The notes below the pieces were generated by a model that saw only the letters and a list, made by a program, of their open reading frames with translations, was not told the DNA's origin and ran no database searches. From positions 29,308,770 to 29,372,769 of the forward strand of contig OX155961.1 of the NCBI GenBank assembly GCA_944548615.1: a stretch of 64,000 nucleotides of DNA, in the 5' to 3' direction. This DNA is from Micropterix aruncella (taxonomy: Eukaryota > Arthropoda > Insecta > Lepidoptera > Micropterigidae). Shown here piece by piece: positions 55,181 to 64,000 of the stretch. Numbering within the stretch: the first letter of the stretch is position 1; every line of letters starts with the position of its first letter. The position numbers and the translations under genes were made by a program.

Positions 55181-55799
55181 CAGCATGAACTTATAATTAG
55201 ATACATAATTCTTTAAAAAATCATGTTCTTAAGCCGATTATAACATACGCCGCTCGAAATTATTTGAAAAATATTTTACAAACTAAATTATGAAACAAAA
55301 AATACATCAGTAAATATTTATTAGTTGAGAGAAAACGGATCTATACCGCGCGGAAATAAACGATAGTCCTCCCGATTCATTTGTAGACGGCTAATGTAAC
55401 TTTGCCGGGAGAACTCATCGTCCAAGTACACGCGGCAAGGACTCATTCCCACCAACCAAAAAATGTCAAATGACCGCAAAAGTTGTAGAGTTAACCGCAA
55501 ACATATAAATCATACGTATACAACATAAATTCAAAATAAGTAAATGGGAATACATATATAGGTTATATTATATTTATACATACATATTACAAATCAATAA
55601 TTACTTGCAGTTGTCGCTGCTGCTTCAAGGGCGGTTAGTACTTCCGATTTGAAGGTAATATGTTGTTTAAAGCTAATAAGTTGTTTGAAATAAGCTTGAT
55701 TTTGAATATTTAGAAAACAAAATGGACACGGTGCGACTGGCCCCTAAATACTGTATTTTCGTACAAATTTTAAAACGACGCGATGATTAAGTGTGATAA

Positions 55800-56175
55800 C
55801 CGAAAAAAGGTTTTTAACTCCCGCCCGCGCAATGGCCGGAGGGTGACAAAAAATCTGGAAAAACTTTATTGAGAAGTCAGTACGAGGAAGGGAAGGGGGG
55901 GTCACTACAGCAGGGGCGAGGCAGAGGGGGGAACTCGTTTATAACGGGGCTGGGACCGGGACCGGAACCCACCTCCCGTGTCACCGAAGCCCTAATAAAT
56001 TTAAATTTCACGTCAAATTATTCCGTCCCCGCGCGCCTTCCTCCTTCCTTCCGCGCCATTTTATTTCGCTATAATCGGTGCGGATTATCGCCTTGGCGCC
56101 TCCGGGAGATTAAAAGGGAAATCTATCCATCTCTGCCAATTAAGAAAGGCGAGAGTTTGATATTAAATTCAGCAA
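55800..56175. promoter_or_regulatory. GC-rich island 13
   Basis: G-runs and CpG (GGGCGAGGCAGAGGGGGG, CCCCGCGCGCCTTCC) with TAATAAATTTAAA and CAAATTATTCC shoulders. A 108-codon frame crossing it lacks domains. Confidence 0.4.
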
Positions 56176-56325
56176 GGTCACTACACGGCTTTTAGGAGTT
56201 GGTAAAAAACCCTTCGTTAAAACCGACCACATAGTTTAATTAAGGCATATATCCTCACTCTGCATAATTTTGAGCGATTCTATGGCGGTAAACGGTTTTC
56301 AAGCCTGTACCTTTTGTGAAACCTT

Positions 56326-56400
56326 AAGTTATTTTTTAATGAGATACTAATGCCACCTTGTAGCTTATTCCCAAACGAATCGAAGCATGAAGCATTTCCG
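56326..56400 (+). repeat. Block shared with 49341-49420
   Basis: GATACTAATGCCACC and TTCCCAAACGAATCGAAGCA recur here with one small indel, again next to a GC-rich island. Confidence 0.65.
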
Positions 56401-56419
56401 CCTTCGCGATGTCGTGCTA

Positions 56420-57815
56420 ACGTTTGGCGGGCCATCCTCGCATTCCAGCGTCTTGTTCAGCGGAACCGGAACTGGAAAATCTTCCGTGGAAATGTTTGTG
56501 GAATATCTGGCAATCGTGCGTTGTCGATATGACCAGAGCCCAACAAAGTGTTAATATCCATTAGAAGAAGCTAATAGAAGAGAGAGGCTTACCGTTGATA
56601 AGTGAATAATATGCTAAATGTACGCGTTTTAATATCCGCAAATCTTGCTGTTTGTTGACTAGGAAGGGAATTGTTCGTGTGAATTAATTTTTGCAACTGT
56701 GAAAAACACGGCAATACGGTAGCGCTGGCCTCGTGTGTATGTGAAAGGCTACTTTTGTTTAGCTGCTGTTATACTATTTTGATTTGTTTTATTCTTAGTT
56801 TGTTGCGCCGCTAGTTATAACAGTACTATTTTTTTTAAAATTTTAATTTATTAAACTCGTTGATAGTAATTCCTATACTTGGTAAGGTCAAAATTAACGA
56901 AAATTAACAAAATATGTATATATGTACCTACATTATAATATATAAGGTATAAAAGTTAAACTTTCAAGCGCAGATTATCTCGGTTATATAAAATAAACAA
57001 AAAAAAACGATATTTTCAAACAAAATTCTTCGATAATTTCGCATAATATCACAAAGTACTGGCAATATCACTGGCAGGCAAACAGAATTATTCAATTATT
57101 TCACAATTATCATATGGAGAGTAAAGAAAATAATGTATAAAATACAAATAGTAAGAAATTAGTAATAATAATAACAGTCAATCGCCAATAGTCAGAATAA
57201 AAAATCACACTGTTATAACAGTCAATAATTAAAAGAATAAAGAATAAAGATAGTCAAGAAAGTCAAGAGAATTGAGAAAATACGATATTGTCAAAATCCT
57301 TAATGCCATAAATTGGGTTTTAATTATAATATGCTGTACCATTTTCTTAAAGTAAACCTCCCAAGGCCTCTGATGCATAATTGCAGTTATGTCCCTAACC
57401 TCCAAGACAGGAAGAATACGTTAATTTCCCGCTCCTTGATTGCAGTTAATAAATCTATGTATTCGTTTCGACGGCCGAGCCCAAATCACTGAACCCCCTC
57501 GAGTCGAGTGCAAGACAGAGTGTCTTACGTTTGCCTTGTCGGTTAAGCCGGGGCATCGGTCCGGCAGCGGAGTGGATGCCGCAGGCGCCTAGTGGCTGCT
57601 GCTGCGCTGCCGAACCGCCAGAGTATTCTCCCGCCTTAATTGCGGCCACTTTAGCATCACGCCCTGCCTCGCCCGACTGCCACCACCTTTGAACACACTT
57701 TAAACTACCCGACATCTGCTCAAGCGATAGCCCTATTTCTATATTTAAATAAATTATTAGTTTAAAAAAAACACTAAAAACACGCCCTTATAAATGCACG
57801 TAAAAACCAAAAAAA
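56420..57815. other. Unassigned stretch
   Basis: AT-rich, with AATAGTCA-type words clustered at 57165-57270 and a less AT-rich patch at 57460-57700 (GCTGCTGCTGCGCTGCCG). No recognised gene. Confidence 0.4.
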
Positions 57816-57817
57816 CC

Positions 57818-58212
57818 TTGAAACTTAATCGTGGTCAAAGTTCATTACAAGACCTTTCTAACAAGTCCAAACACGGCTATGATACGATATTCCATCATGG
57901 AATGCCAGTGCCTATCTTCCGGCTTCATCATCAGACCTTGAAACCTAATCGTGGTCAAAGTTCATTCCAAGACTTTTCAAACAAGTCCAAACACAGCTAT
58001 GATACGATGATCCATCATGAAGTTCCAGTTCATATCTTCCGACTCCATCATCAGATCAGTTTGACAGTACCATATTATTGTATTGTCATCAGAACTACAT
58101 ACAGCTGCCAATTTTCATAACGCTACGATCCTTGGAAGATGGTTAAATTAGTTACCTTATATTCCATTACATAGTTACATACAGGTCGACCTAATAAAAG
58201 CGTGTTAAAAAT
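57818..58212 (+). repeat. Rep-D, copy 2
   Basis: Plus orientation. Two internal units of about 120 bp each start near CTTGAAAC(T/C)TAATCGTGG (57818 and 57937) and contain CATCATGGAATGCCAGTGCC or a variant. The 3' end reads GGTCGACCTAATAAAAGCGTG. The 108-codon frame is open in both units because the unit length is a multiple of three. It has no domain. Confidence 0.75.
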
Positions 58213-58267
58213 CGGTTGTGTCACACCAAGACTTTTCCGGCAAGCAGACAACCCCCCCCCCCCCCCC
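58203..58267 (-). repeat. Rep-B terminus and poly-C tract
   Basis: AAAAATCGGTTGTGTCAC and CTTTTCCGGCAAGCAG match the Rep-B end at 59.4 kb, followed by a 16-C homopolymer (58252-58267). Confidence 0.6.
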
Positions 58268-58679
58268 GATAGTGATTGTGTCAAGTGACTATAACAGCAA
58301 AAGTAGCATTTTTTGTATATTGTAGTATGTCCGTGGTAAACTGCCGTCTTAACCACGCGTATCTGGAGTCAGATGATTCAGGAGAGAGGAATTATTGAGA
58401 CCTTCCTTCTGTCCTAAACAAGTGAATCACACATCTCAATAAGGACATTCGTTCAAGTTGAGTATGGCGCCTCCGTTTAGGCGTTCTGTTCCTCTCAAGG
58501 TCCTCATACCGAAACCGGTTATCGCGAAGCGGTATATTTATACTAGGTACTCCTATCTCTCCTGCCATCAGAACTCCAAAAGCAGTACCCGCGCAGTCTG
58601 TTAGGTTAGCGGACCGCCAGCGCGGATCAGAGCTCAGCAGTCATCGCCACAGAAGATGGCATGTGCCTACAAAGTCTAC

Positions 58680-58935
58680 AACTTGGGTTGTCGACTACAG
58701 CGAGCGAGCCCGTCACCTCAGGAAGTTTTAACGATTAGTCGTTTAATCTCCCTGGAGTGAGCGCAGAAGACTTGAGGACAAAACAGTCCACCATCTAGCT
58801 ACGTCACAAGCCTGTAAGAGGCCAACGCCTTAACCGCGAGATAGCCAGGAGTGTTACCCGGCGGGCCTACACTCACGCCCTTACTTCCAATTGTGACCAG
58901 ATTACTTCGGTCTCTCGATTGGTTACGAAGTCTAC
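58680..58935 (+). repeat. Rep-A 5' fragment
   Basis: GTTGTCGACTACAGCGAGCG starts the family word order, which runs to TCTCGATTGGTTACGA and then stops. Confidence 0.7.
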
Positions 58936-59089
58936 AGTATACACAGTCTACACTCACGAGATACATGCCACAGGGCGAACAGCCTGCGATGACACATCCA
59001 GAAAGCCGGGTCAATGAGCCCGCCTCATATGAAGCTCCGCTAAAGGGCAAATGCCCAGCGACTGAATCACGAACTCCTGCCATACTCTA

Positions 59090-59350
59090 AGGATTTCCCG
59101 AGCAGCTCGAACGTGTAAGCGAGCCCCAGCGGTTAACGCGCAGGAATGGGAATCCCGGGGATCCGTGGCGATAAAAGTGGGGTTTCCCCCGTTTTCCCCT
59201 TCCTGCTACTCCCCATCCCTCCGCAATAAACGTCCGAGCGCTACTTTAATTCGGTCGCACGGTGGGGTTATTTGCGCCACTAAATTACAGGTTCCTTCGT
59301 CGACCCGACCGCGACCGCAGACCCGGCTCAGCTCGCCTCTCCGCTCCGGA
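59090..59350. promoter_or_regulatory. GC-rich island 14
   Basis: CpG-containing (CGACCCGACCGCGACCGCAG) with TTTAATTCGG and CACTAAATTACAG shoulders. No domain-bearing frame. Confidence 0.4.
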
Positions 59351-59394
59351 CGCCCGGACTTTAAGCCAGGCTATTGTATATAGAATTTTAATAT

Positions 59395-60965
59395 TTAAAA
59401 AATCGATTGTGTCACTCCTAAACTTTTCCGGCAATTAGCCAAGGGCTGATTCATCAGAATATTAATCTATACTAATATTATAAAAAGGTAAAGTTTGTGA
59501 CGTTGTAGGAAGTAATCTCTGGATCTACTAAACCGATTTTGAAAATTCTTTTACCAATAGAAAGCTACATTATTTGTGAGTGTCATCTATACTAATATTA
59601 TAAAGAGGTAAAATTTGTGAGGTTGTAGGAAATAATCTCTGGATCTACTAAATAGATTTTGAAAATTCTTTTACCATTAGAAAGCCACGTTATGTGTGAG
59701 TGTCATAGGCTATATGTTAATCTGAAAATGAAAAGACTTTTTCGTGGTAGTCGAATTTGCAAAGTAAGTCGGAGAAAAAACAGTCGAACGAAAATGTTTC
59801 TAACTAACGCTGCCTTAACGATGGGAGATATATGAATAAGCTTTAGAGAAAAGTTGTACAGCTTGATAATGCCTGCAAAAGTCAGCGACAGCATATGTCT
59901 AACTTTTATATTTAAGTCACAAAAAGTAGTATTTTTTTTTTTTTTTTTTAAATTAAATCGTTAGGTCATGTTTATTGGTCATATTATCGACAATTATGAA
60001 TTCTTATCAAAATAAGTAAATTTATCGTCTCAAGTGTATAAAACAAAAGACTTTCCCTTTTACTGCATATAATTTTACTTTTACTGCATACATGGTTAAA
60101 GAGATAAGACACTCACAAATAAGACACCCACAGGAAGACACTCACAAATAACGGTAATATAGTCAAATTGGCATGCAACGACATACATATATAAACAGTA
60201 AAAATATAACCCTTCTTTTGGCAATCAGGAAATAAATCATAGCACACAGTACTAACCGAACCACACTCATAATTTCATCAGAACTTAAAAGTTTTACCGC
60301 CCAACGAAGTGGGCACGGGTCAGCTAGTCATAAATAAAATCAATGAGCGCCCTGGACGGCCGATGGACGATGGACGAACCGGCCGATGGACGAACACTGT
60401 TGCGCGGCGCCTGGCGGTTGCCGAGCCTCCCGGGCATACCGCCGCCGCGCCGCCTGGGTCGAACGGCGCGGTTCGTTTCTTGGCTAAGCGCCAACAGACG
60501 GCGTTAATATTTCATTACAATGTTTGGCGGAATTTAAATATTAGTGTATCTGGCATATGAGATATGCCAACCAAAATTTTACGATGTGATTTAGGCCCAA
60601 CAAGGCCTGTGTACCAAATTTCAGGTCTCTTAGTCCATTATTTCGAGTTTGATATATGACTAGTATGCTCCCTGGTGAACGGATTTCAAACACAATCTTT
60701 CTAACTCTTGCCATGACCGAATGAGGTCTGCATACACCAAATTTCAGCTCAATAGAATTAAGCGTTTGGGCGCTATCTTGTAGGAATACACACATACAGA
60801 CTTCAATCTGGAAATGGTCCTAACCGTCTCGGGGGGGGGGGGGGGGGGTAGGGGAGGTCAAAATGGATATCTCCGTCTTCATCTCGAAGCGCGTTCACAA
60901 TACTTTTCCTCCTGAGCGGTTAGAGGGCCGGGAAAGTAAAATGTTTGTGGCACCCCTGAAAGGAC
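59395..60965 (-). repeat. Rep-B copy interrupted by a Helitron
   Basis: Rep-B in reverse orientation runs 59395-59465 and resumes at 60328 with ATAAAATCAATGAGCGCCC. It then carries TGAGATATGCCAACC, TTAGGCCCAACAAGGC and GTTCACAATACTTTTCC. An 18-G homopolymer (60831-60848) replaces the short C-run of other copies. This is the most complete copy once the insertion is removed. Confidence 0.75.
59466..60327 (+). mobile_element. Non-autonomous Helitron, copy 4, with duplicated 5' end
   Basis: An 862-bp element starting TCTATACTAATATTATAAA after an A and ending GGGTCAGCTAG before a T. The 3' hairpin GCCCA/TGGGC (60299-60303 with 60310-60314) ends 13 bp before the terminus. The first 120 bp are repeated in tandem (59466 and 59586). 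Uninterrupted Rep-B at 31829-31861 shows the empty site. No protein is encoded. Confidence 0.85.
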
Positions 60966-61310
60966 GCGTGTCGGCAGGCAAATCTCCCGCCTAGTGAGGC
61001 GAAAGACTCACGAAAGACACGCACGTTTCCCCCGAAGGGGAGATAAGGGTGTAATGGACTGCCATATGTCTACTGTCTCCAGGACTGAATCGCTGCCTTT
61101 CACTTGGCTGACTTACGCATTAAAGAAAAAAAAACCAAACCCGTTCTCCGCTATATCAAAATATTGATTAATGCTACCGCACACAATTTTGGTTTTGGTC
61201 TGTTTTAAATTGAAAACGTGATGTAAAGTCATGGGAAGTAGCTTTCATTCGTTTTAGAAGCGTGTAAGAGTCCTGGACTTAATAAACAAAATTAACTACC
61301 AATCCATTAT

Positions 61311-61675
61311 TTTTAACACGCTTTTATTAGGTCGACCTGTATGTAACTATGTAATGGAATCTAAGGTAACTAATTTAACCATCTTCCAAGGATCGTAGCG
61401 TCATGAAAATTGGCAGCTGTATGTAGTTCTGATGACAATACAATAATATGGTACTGTCGAACTGATCTGATGATGGAGTCGGAAGATATGAACTGGAACT
61501 TTATGATGGAACATCGTATCATAGCCGTGTTTGGACTTGTTAGAAAAGTCTTGGAATGAACTTTGACCACGATTAGGTTTCAAGGTCTGATGATGAAGCC
61601 GGAAGATAGGCACTGGCATTCCATGATGGAATATCGTATCATAGCCGTGTGTATGTGAATATCGTATCATAGCCT
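61311..61675 (-). repeat. Rep-D, copy 3
   Basis: Reverse orientation; the closest relative of copy 1. Begins AACACGCTTTTATTAGGTCG and has two internal units (GGAGTCGGAAGATATGAAC and GAAGCCGGAAGATAGGCAC). Confidence 0.8.
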
Positions 61676-61689
61676 AAAAGGGTGTTTTT

Positions 61690-62575
61690 AGTGTTTTTTT
61701 AAAACTATTAATTTTATTTATAATAATTTTAGATAGCACATTTATTCCAGGTTTGTTTATCTCTTTTAACAATACTTTCACTAACCTTGAACTGACGAGG
61801 TGGTCCCACCGTGACAACACGCGAACAGAGACGGCAATATATCAGCAACTATCAAACATATAGGTTTCTGTCTCTGTCAGTAGCTTCTTGTTTGTACTTG
61901 TACTTTGGTTAGTTGGCACGTATGCGGCGCAGCAACAAGTCGTTTCCCCGGTTACAGCCGATTGGCGTCACAGTGACGCATGTTCAGTGTTAATGTATCT
62001 GTTTCGCGGTTTTTTTTTTCAAAATTGTTGTATTTTTGGTAAGGATTTGATACCCATAAAGTCTCATTCTTAGATGTTTAATCTATGATAAGAACCTGTA
62101 CTTGTATGATGTAGTTTTTGTATTACAAAAAAATGACATTTTAAGTGTGGTTTCACGGTGACGTTATGCCGTATGCAGTGTGGCGACATACTATGTTTTA
62201 TTTTTTTTTTTTTTTTATTTTCTTTTATTCAGGAAAATAACAGTGTATAAAAGTAAGTAGCCAAACAAGATAGATATAAAAATTACACCAGAGACAATTT
62301 TCCACTAAATGAACATCAAGATTATTTAAGTGATAAGAGAAAGAAAAAAACGAGAAAAGAAAGAGGATAGGAAGAGAGGGACCAAGAAGGGAAGGAGGAA
62401 CATAGTAAAAATAAATACATTATGCTGATGGGTGTCCACGTAATTAACAAATTTACCAGTACGATATTTAAAGTTGAGACAGGTTGAGACATGTTTCACC
62501 AAATAAGGTCGGTAACTATATCTAGCTTAAATAGTACTTTCTAAATCAGTTATACTGTGCTTTGATAAGGTGAAA
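61690..62575. other. Unassigned stretch with reversed retroelement tail
   Basis: At about 62195-62240 a T-rich run and TTTTATTCAGGAAAATAACAG resemble a reversed LINE tail. The rest is unassigned. Confidence 0.35.
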
Positions 62576-62577
62576 AA

Positions 62578-63186
62578 CATTGGGAGCTAATGGGCCCTTG
62601 CTGAATTAGGCCACGAAGACCCATTCTGTTCAGGGTTGGTCACACTCACGGGTCAACGCCCATTCGGCGGCCTCCACGCATGAAGTGCGAGCCTGGGTAG
62701 GACTCTGGCCTTAGGGCTAGTTTCCCCTAGGAAGCAACCCTCTGGCGCTTCTGGACGGTCTGCGCACCGTGCGGCGTAAGCCAATCGACTGTGCACTCTG
62801 ACTAACAGTCGGGGGCGTCTGGAAGCAGTACTGTTTCCTATAGAGCGGGGGTGGTTGCGGACCTTACGGCGACTGCTCTTGAAACAACCATCGGCTACCC
62901 GATCCTGGGTGAACAGCCGGGCAAAGTCCGCGATAGATTCGGTATACACCGCTTCGTAAGTGTAATCGAGAGACCGGAGTAATCTGGTCGAAATTGGAAG
63001 CAAAGGCGTGAGTGTAAACCCGCTGGGTAACACTCGCGGTTAAGACGTTGGCCTCTTGCGGGCATGTAGCGGAGCTTGGCGGTGGATTGTTTTGTCCAAG
63101 TCTACTGCGTTCACCTCACGGGAGAGAGAACGACTAATAGTTAAAACTTCCTGGGGTGACGGGTTCGCCCGTTGTAGTTGACAACT
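62578..63186 (-). repeat. Rep-A, full-length reverse copy
   Basis: Starts with the reverse complement of the GGGCCCATTAGCTCCC end and finishes with CCGTTGTAGTTGACAACTC, the family start. It is 609 bp. Comparing it with the copies at 30.7 and 51.9 kb defines a unit of about 610-660 bp. Confidence 0.8.
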
Positions 63187-63304
63187 CTATATAGGTGAAA
63201 AACATTATTCATCCATTTTACAGCGCTAAGTTCTTTGATAAATTGTTTTGCTTTGAAACACACGTATGGGTAGAATTTTTCAGAATGATAATTAATGTAC
63301 TTAC

Positions 63305-63385
63305 ATGTCGCTCCTCCGCTGAGCTGATGCCTGTTGTTGAGGTACGGGTCCACGCAGAAGCAACGATCATGAAAAGAAAGAAAGG
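63305..63385 (-). other. Tentative exon end with strong splice donor
   Basis: On the minus strand GCGACAT is followed by GTAAGTAC (63297-63304), a near-perfect donor. The preceding bases are open in the frame reading DPYLNNRHQLSGGA. A pyrimidine-rich tract CTTTCTTTCTTTTC lies upstream (about 63375-63390). No family is recognised. It may be a small host exon or chance. Confidence 0.2.
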
Positions 63386-63429
63386 TACACTTTAATTGGC
63401 GTCTCACAGTGTTATCATTCTCGCCGAGG

Positions 63430-63660
63430 TTTGAGCAGCTACTCTTTAATAATTCGCACCTTTCGACATTTGAGAGGGTGTCCGTCCGGTGACGGTGATC
63501 GGGGGTCGGGGGTTCGGGCCTCGCGACCGGTTGACGTCGTTTATCTGGGCGTGTGAAGCGGCTCGTGATGGCCGATACGCGCAACGTGTCACATTTGGCG
63601 GGTAGGCCAGATCGATACGCGACAGCGACAGCGACACTCCACACCGGCCGATACTTTATT
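63430..63660. promoter_or_regulatory. GC-rich island 15
   Basis: CpG-dense (GGTGACGGTGATCGGGGGTC, GATCGATACGCGACAGCGAC). It lies just upstream, in minus-strand sense, of the tentative exon at 63305-63385. Confidence 0.35.
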
Positions 63661-63704
63661 AGCGTGCCGATGTCAAATCAAAGATGAAACAATGAAGGTT
63701 AAGC

Positions 63705-63976
63705 CACAGTAGAGTCTCTTGGATCAAAATTGAAATCGAAGAGAGCTATCGTCATTAGTCCAAAGACTCGCATATGGCCGTTACATGTCTACTACCGCGC
63801 CGACGCAGATGTTCAAACGTTTGAGATATTCGCCAACCTTCGCACGCGCGTAACGCTAACCAAAGGCGTTCGTCGGGACGTACCTACCCCTCTGCTCACT
63901 TCCCTCACACCCTATCACCGCAATGCCCTGTCGCTCGAGAGTGCGTCTACTGTTCTCTCGGTATACTGTGGTTAAT
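63705..63976 (+). mobile_element. Rep-C MITE, full-length copy
   Basis: Starts CACAGTAGAGTC and ends GGTATACTGTG; 272 bp. Flanks GTTAAGC (left) and GTTAATT (right) agree at five of seven positions, fitting an old 7-bp target duplication as seen for the copy at 39686-39932. Confidence 0.7.
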
Positions 63977-64000
63977 TTATCCTTGCCATTAAGTAAGTAT

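Noticed and set aside
57818..58120. Histidine-rich repeat protein from the 108-codon frame
   Set aside because: The same DNA occurs in three dispersed Rep-D copies in both orientations and ends in a retroelement-type 3' end. It is repeat DNA, not a host gene.

Overview
The window looks like repeat-dense nuclear DNA of an insect, most likely a moth or butterfly. The background is AT-rich with frequent TAGGTA-type words. It carries Helitrons with TCTATA...CTAG ends, Penelope-like, CR1/Jockey-like, mariner, Tc1, hAT and piggyBac-like debris, and short CpG-rich non-coding islands flanked by TAATTA words. I recognise no ordinary host protein-coding gene. The stretch is best read as a gene desert or a very large intron. 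The lineage call is inference; no marker gene proves it.

Region by region. 0-10 kb: a palindromic Penelope-like insertion (369-1277), GC-rich islands, a TTAA-ended MITE (3970-4450), a candidate promoter-like block (7940-8260), a second MITE copy (8343-9098) carrying a Penelope insertion, and a third Penelope copy (9851-10067). 10-25 kb: Rep-B copies, two Helitrons, two Rep-E inverted-repeat elements, a Tc1 relic, two islands and a long Rep-A block. 25-35 kb: a mariner relic, Rep-A and Rep-B copies, a pile of CR1/Jockey-like LINE 3' ends, an island, and two inverted-repeat elements. 35-42 kb: two TA arrays near 190 bp each, an inverted Helitron, the longest-spacer Penelope palindrome (37464-38174), a 187-bp tandem array split by a MITE, and a tRNA-derived SINE. 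42-48 kb: a hAT element with a perfect 8-bp target duplication, then a 3.7-kb inverted-repeat element that contains the only long coding sequence, a two-exon RAG1/Transib-like DDE gene. 48-64 kb: Rep-D, Rep-A and Rep-B copies, a sixth Penelope palindrome, a second TTAA element, more islands, and a Helitron nested in Rep-B.

Two things stand out. First, six palindromic Penelope-derived insertions share the same ends; five have target duplications of 8-13 bp that can be read directly, and three lie in hosts whose empty versions can be compared in the window or whose flanks are intact. Second, the gene at 44594-46957 keeps the counterparts of the RAG1 catalytic triad and zinc ligands with nearly RAG1-like spacing, but has two adjacent in-frame TAG codons in the middle and sits inside an unrelated-looking terminal-inverted-repeat element.

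The names Rep-A to Rep-I are local labels for families defined only by similarity within this window. Repeat edges without a stated target duplication are accurate to about 10-30 bp.
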